Assembly: GCA_964626065.1 (NCBI GenBank)
Contig: CAZVDE010000052.1
Span: forward strand, 1 to 12,028
Length of the DNA stretch: 12,028 nt
Reading direction: 5' to 3'
Source: UBA3910 sp964626065
Lineage (GTDB): Bacteria > Bacillota > Limnochordia > Darwinibacteriales > Darwinibacteriaceae
How positions within the stretch are numbered: the first letter of the stretch is position 1; the number at the start of each line of letters is the position of its first letter. Shown here piece by piece: positions 5,883 through 12,028 of the stretch. The notes beneath the pieces were generated by a model. That model made no database searches and was not told where the DNA came from. It saw only the letters and a list, made by a program, of their open reading frames with translations. Position numbers and translations under genes: made by a program.

Positions 5883-7964
5883 TTATACTGTCAGCATATC
5901 TTTTTGTTCCACTAACACCCGTTCCCAAAATCGCTGGCGGCCCACCGCTTTAATGAAATCCCGGGGGAAGTTGCCGCTGTCTGCCGCCGAAATGACCCCG
6001 GCCAAGTTGCCGTAGGTCGGTCTATATTTCTGCCCCGTTGAAGCAAGGCCAATCGGTTTGAAAAATTTATAAGCGGTATTGACGAAATCCTGCACGTCCA
6101 TATCGAACTTACCCTGCCTGTCAGCATTGCCACCCACTACATAAAGAGAGTCATAGAGTACCGGATAGGTGGTAATACAAGTTTCGTTAACCTCAATTTG
6201 CAGGCCGCCCGCACCGGTTACGGTGCCTAATTTTTCGCTAATCGCCTCAAAAAAGACCCCATTTTCCCGCATAGCGGCAAAAACGGGCTCCACTTCCGCA
6301 TCATCAAAACCATTGCCGATCAAAACGCCCACCTTTTGGGTAAAGGGCGTATAAGTTGTGCGGCCCATGCTGAGAATAGGTGAACTCTTATTCGTCTCCA
6401 CATGGGTTCCCTGCGGTGGGTTAACGCCGATACCCTCCGCTATTTTCACCGCAAATTCCCGATCTACGTTGGCGAACATCTCCACGTTTTGCTGCCGCAC
6501 ATCCTTACTTTTCACTTTGCCTAGATGGAAAATGAAAGTGCTGACTAAATCCCGCTGTTCAACGGGGGACATGCTGTTCCAAAACAGCCTGGCCTGTGAG
6601 AAATGATCCTTAAACAAATCACTGGGAAACTGCCTTGTAATCCGCCCTTCCACTTTCGTTGGATAGTGATTGTAACCGCCCAATTCCGCGGGGACTTCAG
6701 CAGGCGTATTGTCAGCCATCGAGTTTTCATGGTAGTTGATGGGGTCAACATCGATGCGGTATCTGGAATAACTGTCCCGCTGATTATAATTTGTCTCTAC
6801 GATAGGTCTGTTGATGGGGATCTCTTCAATGTTACCGGTTCCTAGGCGATGGTAATCGGTATCTCGATAGGCAAAAGCCCTGCCCTGCAGGACCGGATCG
6901 TGGGAAAACTCAATACCGGGCACCACATTGGCAGGATCGAATGAAGATTGTTCTTCTTCCGCGAAAAAGTTGTCTACTAATCTGTTCAAAGTCAACTTGC
7001 CGATCATCTCAAAAGGAATAGTTTCCTCAGGCCAAATTTTTGTGGCATCCAGAAGATCAAAGTCGTATTTGAATTCATCCTCTTCCGGAATCAATTGCAC
7101 GCCGAAATCGTACTCCGGATAAGCCTCCCGTTCAATGGCTTCAATCAGATCGTGACGGTGAAAGTCAGGATCAACCCCACCAATGATATTCGCCTCATCG
7201 AGCAAAAGACCGTGCACACCTAGTTTGGGTTTCCAGACGAATCTAACAAAAGTAGATTTACCCTCTCCATTAACAAAGCGGAACGTGTTAATGGGGTAGC
7301 CTTCCATCATGCGCCAACTGCGCGGCCTGCCCCGCATGGACATGAGCCACATGATAAAATGAGCCGATTCCTGGTTATTGGCAACGTAATCCCAAAGGTG
7401 ATCGTGGGCGGCCGTTGCTTGAGGTACATCAGTAACGGGGTTTGGTTTTACCGCATGGGTAAAATCAACGAATTTCATGGCATCCTGCAAAATGAAGGTG
7501 CCGAAGTTAAGAGCCAAGTTATCGTAGTTTCCTTCCTGCGTATAAAACTTTGTAGCAAAGCCCCGCACATCTTGGGCCGTATCTTTCGAACCCCTACTGC
7601 CTATGAAGTTAGAAAAGCGGACAAAAACAGGGGTGATGCGCCCCACTTCCTGCAAGAAATGGGCTTTGGTAACGTGGCCCATAGCTTTAGTGCACTCAAA
7701 TTCGCCGTGCACCCCAAAACCCCTGGCATGGACCACCTTCTCCGGAATCCGTTCTCGGCTGAAGTGCGATTGTTTTTTATAAAAATGAAAATCCTGAAAA
7801 AGCAAAGGCCCCCGCTCCCCGGCCCGCAGTGACCATCTGTTATTGGAAATTTTCAAGCCCGCATCATTTGTTAAAGGCTTGCCCGCATTTTGCCTGCGAT
7901 AATGCCTTAACTGTTCTAGTTTGGCGTTCAAGCGCCGCCCGTTTTCAATATACATTGTGCACAT
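5883..7964 (-). CDS. katE: Large-subunit (clade 2, HPII-like) haem catalase
   Basis: Dismutates hydrogen peroxide to water and oxygen in the cytoplasm. The 693-residue length is that of clade 2 catalases, which add a C-terminal domain to the roughly 480-residue core. The catalytic His is in VVHARGFGVHG (His79), followed by VRFS...GSRGSKDTAQDVRGFATKFYT. The distal Asn is in NLALNFGTF (Asn153), and the proximal haem Tyr is in GRAFAYRDT (Tyr366), followed by RLG and EIPINRP. Residues about 545-690 (KVGVLIGNGFDD..., VVGGNADR) are the flavodoxin/class-I-glutaminase-like extra domain. The loop after the distal Asn appears one residue shorter than the common VGNNTPxFFIQD form. The start is the ATG at 7964 with AAGG upstream; a second ATG three codons on is possible. 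It is monocistronic: terminators lie on both sides. Peroxide regulation is likely, but no clear PerR box is seen. Confidence 0.95.
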   Translation of the reverse strand: MCTMYIENGRRLNAKLEQLRHYRRQNAGKPLTNDAGLKISNNRWSLRAGERGPLLFQDFHFYKKQSHFSRERIPEKVVHARGFGVHGEFECTKAMGHVTKAHFLQEVGRITPVFVRFSNFIGSRGSKDTAQDVRGFATKFYTQEGNYDNLALNFGTFILQDAMKFVDFTHAVKPNPVTDVPQATAAHDHLWDYVANNQESAHFIMWLMSMRGRPRSWRMMEGYPINTFRFVNGEGKSTFVRFVWKPKLGVHGLLLDEANIIGGVDPDFHRHDLIEAIEREAYPEYDFGVQLIPEEDEFKYDFDLLDATKIWPEETIPFEMIGKLTLNRLVDNFFAEEEQSSFDPANVVPGIEFSHDPVLQGRAFAYRDTDYHRLGTGNIEEIPINRPIVETNYNQRDSYSRYRIDVDPINYHENSMADNTPAEVPAELGGYNHYPTKVEGRITRQFPSDLFKDHFSQARLFWNSMSPVEQRDLVSTFIFHLGKVKSKDVRQQNVEMFANVDREFAVKIAEGIGVNPPQGTHVETNKSSPILSMGRTTYTPFTQKVGVLIGNGFDDAEVEPVFAAMRENGVFFEAISEKLGTVTGAGGLQIEVNETCITTYPVLYDSLYVVGGNADRQGKFDMDVQDFVNTAYKFFKPIGLASTGQKYRPTYGNLAGVISAADSGNFPRDFIKAVGRQRFWERVLVEQKDMLTV

Positions 7965-7983
7965 CCCTACCTTTTAGTTAGTC

Positions 7984-7989
7984 CTTATA
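7984..7989 (-). promoter_or_regulatory. Candidate -10 of the catalase promoter
   Basis: TATAAG lies about 20 bases before the catalase start codon in the only gap (7965-8047) that can hold its promoter. The matching -35 position reads TTTCCG, a poor match, so an activator or an alternative sigma factor may be needed. No PerR-type TTATAAT-ATTATAA palindrome is present. Confidence 0.3.
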
Positions 7990-8047
7990 GTGATGTGCAG
8001 AGATATCGGAAATATGTTTTTCTCCGGTGACCACTATTTTCCACAGC

Positions 8048-8078
8048 AAAAAAGCACGCCAGGGTATTCCTAACGTGC
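8048..8078 (-). terminator. Intrinsic terminator of the ABC-F/rnz operon
   Basis: On the minus strand a 10-bp stem (GCACGTTAGG at 8078-8069 with CCTGGCGTGC at 8063-8054, two G-U pairs) encloses a 5-base loop and runs directly into six U residues (forward A-run 8048-8053). It lies 24 bases after the rnz stop codon. Confidence 0.92.
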
Positions 8079-8101
8079 CGGCATTATATATGAAGCGTTA
8101 T

Positions 8102-9028
8102 TTAGTCGTTTCTTTCTACTTGAAGCGAAAAATGATCCTCGGCCAGATGTGTGTTGGAAAAGATACTTTGCGCTTCCTCCAATAGCTTGTGGTAAGTTCG
8201 GGGTGTGTAGCGAGAGCTGAAATGGGTCAGAATCAGTGCCTTTACGTTGGCCATTTTCGCGACTTGAGCCGCCTGCAGCGTTGTAGAATGGAAAAATTCA
8301 TAGGCCCGTTCCTCTAATTTCCCGGCAAAGGTCGCTTCGTGAACGAGCAAATCGGCGTCTTTAGCCAGTTCTATGGCCGCTTCGCTAAAACGCGTATCCC
8401 CCACGATCACCACATGCCTACCCCTGCGAGGCGGCCCGACAAAATCGGGGCCATGAAGCACTCTTCCGTCATCGAGCGTGATCGTTTCCCCGTCTTTCAG
8501 GCACCCGTAGATTGGCCCGGGCCGCACCCCCATTTTTTGCAGCCTTTTTGCATCAAGCGGTCCCGGGCTGTCCATCTCCTCCAGGCGATACCCGTAACTG
8601 GGCAGGCCGTGCTCCACTAAGCCCACCCGCAGGCGCCAGGAATCGATTTCTAGTTCGATTACGGGCATCAACTCCCGAATCTCAAGGGGATAGCTTAGCC
8701 GAGTGCTGCTCAAATCCAACGCGGTGTCAACAAATCTGCGAATGCCCGGGGGCCCATAAAGGGCCAGCGGAATGTCTTTGGCAGAAAAGGATCTGCTGGC
8801 CAAAAGCCCCGGTAAGCCAAAAATATGATCGCCGTGGAGATGGGTGATGAAAATACGGGTGATTTTGCGCAGGCTAAAAGGTGATGCCAAAAGCTGATGC
8901 TGAGTGCCCTCGCCGCAGTCAAACAGCCACACATCACCTGCAGAAGCAGGTAAACGCAGCGCAATGCTTGTCACATTGCGCTCCAAAGATGGCTTCCCCG
9001 CCCCGGTGCCGAGAAAATATACAAGCAC
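8102..9028 (-). CDS. rnz: Ribonuclease Z (tRNA 3' endonuclease)
   Basis: Zinc metallo-beta-lactamase-fold nuclease that removes 3' trailers from tRNA precursors, especially those lacking an encoded CCA. The 308-residue length fits the short bacterial RNase Z form. Visible motifs are FLGTGAG at the N-terminus, DCGEGTQHQL (37-46), and the metal-binding THLHGDHIFGLPGLL with His63, His65, Asp67 and His68. Further ligands are His140 in VEHGLPSYGYR, Asp211 in VGDTRF and His269 in LTHFSSRY. The catalytic-cycle HST motif is in FFHSTT (247-249), and the GP-rich exosite region is around 167-200. The start is GTG with GGGAGG 6 bases upstream; that SD overlaps the end of the ABC-F gene, leaving 11 bases between genes. 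Co-transcription with ABC-F is therefore likely, followed by the terminator at 8048-8078. Confidence 0.95.
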   Translation of the reverse strand: MLVYFLGTGAGKPSLERNVTSIALRLPASAGDVWLFDCGEGTQHQLLASPFSLRKITRIFITHLHGDHIFGLPGLLASRSFSAKDIPLALYGPPGIRRFVDTALDLSSTRLSYPLEIRELMPVIELEIDSWRLRVGLVEHGLPSYGYRLEEMDSPGPLDAKRLQKMGVRPGPIYGCLKDGETITLDDGRVLHGPDFVGPPRRGRHVVIVGDTRFSEAAIELAKDADLLVHEATFAGKLEERAYEFFHSTTLQAAQVAKMANVKALILTHFSSRYTPRTYHKLLEEAQSIFSNTHLAEDHFSLQVERND

Positions 9029-9039
9029 TGTGATCCTCC

Positions 9040-10599
9040 CTACCTTATTTCGGTTTGCACAAACTGTTCGCAGTTGATCGAGCGGAGTCCTGCCCGGTCC
9101 AATAAAAAGACTTGAGTAAAGACCTCTCCAATGAACTTGCGATCATGCGAAACAGCGATAATACAGCCGCCAAAGCTCTTCAGTGCGGCCCTGATTTCCG
9201 GGCCGGACAGCGGCGAAAGATTTCTCGTGGGCTCGTCTAAAATGAGTACTTCTGCCCGCTCGAGGATCATTTTGGAAAAATAAAGTTTGGCCCTCTGCCC
9301 CCCCGATAATTCGCTAAGCGGTCGAAACATCTCCTCTTTCGTAAAGTTCATACTGCCCAGATAGGTCCGCACCTTAGTCAATTCCCCTTTTTTGCGGGAA
9401 GAAGCGAGAAATTCCACAGCCGTCTGCCCAGCCCCCATCGTGTCCGCATAATCCTGCGGCATATAACCATAGGGGATGGAGCTTTGCTTCAATTCCTGCA
9501 GGATCCGGCGCAAAAGGGTAGTTTTGCCTGACCCATTGGCCCCCACGATGCACATTTTCTGCGGGCCAACTACGTTCAGGCTGACATGGCGAGCAAGTAC
9601 GAGATCACCCACCTGCAGTACATCTAGGTAGAGATCGAGAATTCTCTTGCCATTGGGGATCGAAATAGCGTCACTGAAGCCCACATCGATGCCCTGCTCA
9701 AAATCGGGTTTAGGTGTCATACGTTCTTTTTCCCGCTCAAAACGCCTGCCCATGGATTTTACCGAGTGCATTTTATCTTTCAGATTCTTGGCAACAGACG
9801 GTTCCTGCCTAGAAACCGTACGCAGTTCATGCTGCACCCTTTGGTAGATCTGCCGGTAGCGCTCCATTTTGGCATCATATTCTTCCTTTTCCTTTTTGGC
9901 CAGCTGCGTCTGTTTAATGATCCGCTCTTCCCTATTCTGCACATATTCGGAATAGCGTAGGCCCGCAATCGTATATTGAGGCTTGCTCTTTTTGATCAGC
10001 TGCTCTAAATGAATGATGGTATTGGCGCAATTTTCCAGAAGCAGCTCGTCATGGGAAACGAACATCACGGGAATCTCCAAACCTTGGATGAAGTGCTCCA
10101 ACCACTGTACTGATGCCAAATCAAGATCGTTGCTGGGCTCATCTAAAAGAAGCACAGTGGGCCGCTTGAGCATCTCGCATAGTAATTGAAACTTGATTTT
10201 CTCCCCGCCCGAAAGCTGCCCTAACGTTATCTTCTCCGAAATCCTCTCTTCCGGAAAGCCCATTTCAGCCAAAAGACGATAGTACAGGGCATAATCCAAA
10301 TTGGCCCAACCTACCTTGTGCCGCAAATAGCTTTCTACGCTTCCGTCCAGCACCGCTTCATCCGGGACTTGGGGCAGGTAGCCGATTATTTCCCCGGTCT
10401 TAATAATTTCACCTTCCATCTCCACGTAAGCACGCAGGGATTCGGGTCTGGCGATCGCTTTTAACAGTGTCGATTTGCCGTTACCTTCTTCCCCGATCAA
10501 AGCCACCTTCATTCCCTCCATGAGCGAAAAGCTGAAATCATAGAGCAGCGGGCGCAGGTCTTTACGCAGATATAAGGATAAATCTTTGATGATCAACAT
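9040..10599 (-). CDS. ABC-F family ATPase, probable ribosomal protection protein
   Basis: A 519-residue soluble protein with two ABC domains and no membrane segments. Domain 1 has Walker A GEEGNGKST (36-44), signature LSGGE (129-133), Walker B LLLDEP with Glu154, and switch His183. Domain 2 has GANGSGKTT (353-361), LSGGQ (431-435), Walker B LILDEP with Glu456 followed by TRNLSPLSG, and His485. The charged linker (about 212-308), which ABC-F proteins insert into the ribosomal E site toward the peptidyl-transferase centre, contains AKNLKDKMHSVKSMGRRFE. ABC-F proteins either act in translation (EttA-like) or dislodge lincosamide, pleuromutilin, streptogramin or macrolide antibiotics (Vga, Lsa, Msr, VmlR). 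The attenuator-like leader favours the protection role. The start is the ATG at 10599, 7 bases after AAGGGGG. Upstream in-frame codons lack an SD and run through the leader hairpin, so they were rejected. Drug specificity cannot be read from the sequence. Confidence 0.9.
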   Translation of the reverse strand: MLIIKDLSLYLRKDLRPLLYDFSFSLMEGMKVALIGEEGNGKSTLLKAIARPESLRAYVEMEGEIIKTGEIIGYLPQVPDEAVLDGSVESYLRHKVGWANLDYALYYRLLAEMGFPEERISEKITLGQLSGGEKIKFQLLCEMLKRPTVLLLDEPSNDLDLASVQWLEHFIQGLEIPVMFVSHDELLLENCANTIIHLEQLIKKSKPQYTIAGLRYSEYVQNREERIIKQTQLAKKEKEEYDAKMERYRQIYQRVQHELRTVSRQEPSVAKNLKDKMHSVKSMGRRFEREKERMTPKPDFEQGIDVGFSDAISIPNGKRILDLYLDVLQVGDLVLARHVSLNVVGPQKMCIVGANGSGKTTLLRRILQELKQSSIPYGYMPQDYADTMGAGQTAVEFLASSRKKGELTKVRTYLGSMNFTKEEMFRPLSELSGGQRAKLYFSKMILERAEVLILDEPTRNLSPLSGPEIRAALKSFGGCIIAVSHDRKFIGEVFTQVFLLDRAGLRSINCEQFVQTEIR

Positions 10600-10755
10600 A
10601 AAAAAACCCCCTTGCCGGTTGCCGGGGATTGAATAGCGAAAGAAGAGGCATAAAGCCGCTCTTAGGGCAAACAATCATCAAGCTACTCAATATGGCAACC
10701 GGAAACGAACCTTGCAAGCAAGGCCGAACATCCAATTCAAATACGGCCATATTGA
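10600..10755 (-). promoter_or_regulatory. Attenuator-like leader RNA of the ABC-F gene
   Basis: Four segments in transcription order form competing pairs. Segment 1 is TCAATATGGC (10755-10746), starting right after the upstream ORF stop. Segment 2 is CCGGTTGCCATATTGA (10702-10687). Segment 3 is AATCCCCGGCAACCGG (10630-10615). Segment 4 is CAAGGGGG plus seven U (10614-10600). Pairing 1:2 is a perfect 10-bp stem. Pairing 2:3 (CCGGTTGCC with GGCAACCGG) is a perfect 9-bp helix. Pairing 3:4 (AATCCCC with GGGGGTT) makes a terminator-like hairpin ending in the U tract and hiding the ABC-F SD. Pairings 1:2 and 2:3 share three bases, and 2:3 occupies bases needed for the 3:4 hairpin. A perfect CCTTGC/GCAAGG mini-hairpin lies between segments 1 and 2. 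Ribosome stalling on the upstream ORF would cover segment 1, free segment 2 and open the gene. The mechanism is inferred. Confidence 0.72.
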
Positions 10756-10767
10756 TTAGTTGATCAT
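10756..10767 (-). CDS. Three-codon upstream ORF (Met-Ile-Asn-stop) of the ABC-F gene
   Basis: ATG ATC AAC TAA, preceded by CAGGAGG (10780-10774) with a 6-base spacer, a better initiation site than that of the ABC-F gene itself. The stop codon abuts segment 1 of the leader pairing scheme. Very short leader ORFs precede several inducible ABC-F and erm genes, where drug-stalled ribosomes switch RNA structure. Translation of this one is not proven, but the SD-ATG-stop arrangement is hard to explain otherwise. Confidence 0.62.
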   Translation of the reverse strand: MIN

Positions 10768-10795
10768 CGCTTTCCTCCTGCTTTAAGTTTTCCTT

Positions 10796-10825
10796 GTTAT
10801 AAAAATCATATTCTCCGCAAGTTAA
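10796..10825 (-). promoter_or_regulatory. Candidate promoter of the ABC-F/rnz operon
   Basis: TTAACT (10825-10820), an 18-base spacer, then TATAAC (10801-10796), about 28 bases before the upstream ORF start codon. A TATGAT at 10810-10805 is an alternative -10 without a good -35. The match is modest; the position is right for a short 5' end before the upstream ORF. Confidence 0.33.
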
Positions 10826-11119
10826 AAAAGTCCTCTAGTTAAAACCGCATAACTTTGGCCCACTTCAATAATTATTCATCATTCACACTCTTCCTTGATT
10901 GGGCGCTGATAGAGCCTTTAAAAAAATTGTTCATCTTTTCCGGACGATTATGCGACAAGAATAAATAGCGACAACCCCGAAAAATGGAGAAGGTTCATTT
11001 GCGTGGGTAAAATACATTCAGGGTTCAAGCGACTATTCGCTTCTGCCGAGCCCGCCCCTAAAACCTTAGCGGGTGTGCGGGCGAACTATCCGTAAATAAA
11101 CGAGCAAACCGCGGAAGGA
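10826..11119. other. Gene-free divergent intergenic region with structure-forming sequence
   Basis: No plausible coding sequence with a ribosome binding site is seen here. Bases 10826-10930 are AT-rich. From about 11025 on the plus strand the sequence becomes structured: AAGCGA/TCGCTT with a 4-base loop (11026-11041), then GAGCCCGC and GCGGGC arms around 11048-11083 with a competing CCCGC/GCGGG pairing inside. AACTATCC near 11084-11091 can pair with GGATTTAGTT at 11118-11127. Fragments such as TGCCGAGCCCG and GAGCAAACC recall pieces of the c-di-AMP (ydaO) and c-di-GMP-I riboswitches, but the remaining conserved parts are missing, so no riboswitch is called. The short repeat GCGACAA occurs twice near 10950-10975. 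Confidence 0.35.
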
Positions 11120-11148
11120 TTTAGTTGCCTAGCCTAGAAAACTATAGT
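11120..11148 (+). promoter_or_regulatory. Candidate promoter of the coiled-coil gene
   Basis: TATAGT at 11143-11148 is a good -10 match. The -35 position reads TTTAGT (11120-11125, 17-base spacer), only a partial match. If used, transcription would start near 11155, just before a small AGGTG/CACCT hairpin (11162-11174), and the structured sequence upstream would not be in the mRNA. Confidence 0.3.
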
Positions 11149-11208
11149 GCCCTGATTTGGGAGGTGTTTCACCTACCTTGAACAACTAAACGATGGGGGA
11201 GACAGAAC

Positions 11209-11523
11209 ATGAAAAATGAAGAAAAAATATTATCAATGCTTGACCTCATTGCGCAAGAGGTGAAAAACCTTAGGGAAATTACAGTCACTAAAGAAGAGTT
11301 CCAATCATTCAAAGACGAGATGTACTCCTTCAAAGACGAGATGTACTCCTTCAAAGACGAGATGATTGTATTTAAAAAGAATACCGAGACGAAGCTGCAA
11401 AGCATTGATCAGAAAATTAACGAGCAAACAAAGCTATTAGACGCCAGATTTGATGTTTTGAACGAACGTCTCTTCAAACAGGAAGCCCAGATTATGATTT
11501 TAAGAAGGGAAAAGGCGCAGTAA
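11209..11523 (+). CDS. Small cytosolic coiled-coil protein with heptad tandem repeat
   Basis: A 104-residue protein with no signal peptide or membrane segment. The ATG is preceded by GGGGGAGA, a weak SD. Almost the whole chain is charged and helical. Residues 31-52 consist of FKDEMYS twice plus FKDEM, encoded by a 21-base tandem repeat, so each unit is one coiled-coil heptad. The rest (KLQSIDQKINEQTKLLDARFDVLNERLFKQEAQI) continues a heptad pattern of hydrophobic residues. Short hypothetical proteins of this kind, with variable numbers of coiled-coil repeats, are common in clostridial genomes and have no assigned function. It is the only plus-strand gene here, is monocistronic, and ends before the terminator at 11575-11615. 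It probably self-assembles as an elongated helical bundle; the partner is unknown. Confidence 0.75.
   Translation: MKNEEKILSMLDLIAQEVKNLREITVTKEEFQSFKDEMYSFKDEMYSFKDEMIVFKKNTETKLQSIDQKINEQTKLLDARFDVLNERLFKQEAQIMILRREKAQ
11308..11364 (+). repeat. 21-bp in-frame tandem repeat (2.7 copies)
   Basis: The unit TTCAAAGACGAGATGTACTC plus C occurs at 11308-11328 and 11329-11349 without a mismatch, followed by its first 15 bases at 11350-11364. The unit length is seven codons, so gain or loss of copies keeps both the reading frame and the coiled-coil register. Confidence 0.95.
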
Positions 11524-11574
11524 GAGACCGGGCACAGACCGAATTTATCTCCTACTGCTTCTATCCAAGATCAC

Positions 11575-11615
11575 AAACCCCCTTACCGGTTGATAAATCA
11601 ACCGCAAGGGGGTTT
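11575..11615. terminator. Bidirectional intrinsic terminator between convergent genes
   Basis: AAACCCCCTT (11575-11584) pairs with AAGGGGGTTT (11606-11615), and inside it CGGTTGAT (11587-11594) pairs with ATCAACCG (11597-11604) around an AA loop, with one small bulge. The A-rich 5' arm and T-rich 3' arm let it act on both strands. It lies 51 bases after the coiled-coil gene stop and 140 bases after the EAL gene stop. Confidence 0.85.
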
Positions 11616-11755
11616 CATTTCATATTTGAAAGACCTACCCGGTCCCACGTCCTCTTCCCTTTGGCACGGCTCAATGTCCCGCGAACTGCATCAATGGTGT
11701 TATGAAGAATATCAATACCGAACAGGCAATCAAAGTGACAAAGGCTGGCGACCGA

Positions 11756-12028
11756 TTAGTGGCTCTGTACCCCAACGCCCCGGAAACGTATTGGGAACGT
11801 ATCGATAAACTCCGGTATTTGCGCGGCGCTGATGGGAGGGGAATAAAGATACCCTTGAATCAAGAATTCCCCGATGCTTAACAGCTTTGCCAGCTGCTCT
11901 CGGTTATCCACGTATTCGACGACCGCCTCTATATTTAGACTCTGACATAAGTGGTGAATCATGGAAATCAACTCCAGGTTAAGCGGGTTTTTGATCACAT
12001 CACTACTTAATGAACCATCTATTTTCAA
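11756..12028 (-). CDS. EAL-domain protein, C-terminal fragment (cut by window edge)
   Basis: The reading frame is open to the right edge, so the true start and any N-terminal GGDEF, PAS or membrane part lie outside. The 90 visible residues match the end of an EAL (c-di-GMP phosphodiesterase) domain. LKIDGSL carries the catalytic-site Lys and Asp, a helix follows (LELISMIHHLCQSL), then IEAVVEYVDNREQ takes the place of the usual VVAEGVETEEQ, and QGYLYSPPIS corresponds to QGYLFSRP. The Glu of the AEGVE motif is kept but Gly is Tyr and the next Glu is Asp. Activity cannot be judged without the EAL, Asn and DD motifs upstream. It ends with a 20-residue tail (PEFIDTF...GVGVQSH) after the domain. 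It converges on the coiled-coil gene across the shared terminator. Confidence 0.88.
   Translation of the reverse strand: MKIDGSLSSDVIKNPLNLELISMIHHLCQSLNIEAVVEYVDNREQLAKLLSIGEFLIQGYLYSPPISAAQIPEFIDTFPIRFRGVGVQSH

Noticed and set aside
7359..7832. 157-codon plus-strand frame
   Set aside because: Lies wholly antisense within the catalase gene, has no SD and no family features; a shadow of the catalase codon pattern.
10600..10674. N-terminal extension of the ABC-F protein
   Set aside because: The extension translates the attenuator hairpins and starts at a TTG without an SD. ABC-F proteins normally begin as MLIIKDLS does here.
11090..11165. c-di-GMP-I (GEMM) riboswitch
   Set aside because: GAGCAAACC and a later GCC resemble parts of it, but the GGGACGCAAAGCC core and the GGTAGGTAGC receptor-like part are missing.
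11702..11881. Plus-strand 59-codon frame beginning MKNINTEQAIKV
   Set aside because: No Shine-Dalgarno sequence, two thirds of it is antisense to the well-supported EAL coding sequence, and no recognisable family. Kept only as a weak possibility.
1..12028. CRISPR arrays, tRNA/rRNA genes, transposases or phage integrases
   Set aside because: No direct-repeat/spacer arrays, cloverleaf sequences, IS-type inverted repeats with a transposase frame, or integrase motifs were found on either strand by eye.

Overview
The window looks like chromosomal DNA of a Bacillota (Firmicute) lineage. Genes mostly sit behind strong GGAGG-type Shine-Dalgarno sequences, GTG and TTG starts are used freely, and the ABC-F protein, RNase Z and coiled-coil proteins are of the clostridial/bacillar type. 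A secretin next to a protein with an outer-membrane-barrel-like C-terminus hints at a diderm Bacillota (Limnochordia-, Halanaerobiales- or Negativicutes-like). That placement is inference. Secretin-like proteins have been reported outside classical diderms, so it is not proof of an outer membrane.

Left half (1-5750, minus strand): one tightly packed cluster of six genes whose products all start with signal peptides. In transcription order these are a small pilin/spore-coat-U-like beta-sandwich protein (5750-5226), a short secretin (5183-4005), a protein with an apparent C-terminal beta-barrel ending in Phe (3991-2672), two Ig-like/chaperone-like exported proteins (2590-1733 and 1716-172), and the first 22 codons of another exported protein cut by the left edge (68-1). 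No ATPase, prepilin peptidase, usher or inner-membrane platform gene is visible. I read this as an export/assembly system for a surface structure in which a secretin may provide the outer-membrane channel. It is the best candidate here for an undescribed system.

Middle (5817-8078): a free-standing large-subunit (clade 2) catalase with its own terminator, separated from the upstream gene by another clean intrinsic terminator. Then 8102-10599: rnz (RNase Z), apparently co-transcribed behind an ABC-F ATPase with an 11-nt gap.

The ABC-F gene has a leader (10600-10767) containing a three-codon upstream ORF (Met-Ile-Asn-stop) with a good SD, a 10-bp stem just after it, a 9-bp mutually exclusive pairing, and an intrinsic-terminator-like hairpin whose U tract abuts the ABC-F start codon. 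This is a classical attenuator layout, as known for antibiotic-inducible ABC-F genes.

Right end: a roughly 400-bp gene-free stretch with GC-rich potential RNA structure (10801-11208), a plus-strand 104-aa coiled-coil protein containing an in-frame 21-bp (exactly one heptad) tandem repeat, a bidirectional terminator, and the C-terminal 90 residues of an EAL-domain (c-di-GMP phosphodiesterase-like) protein entering from the right edge on the minus strand.
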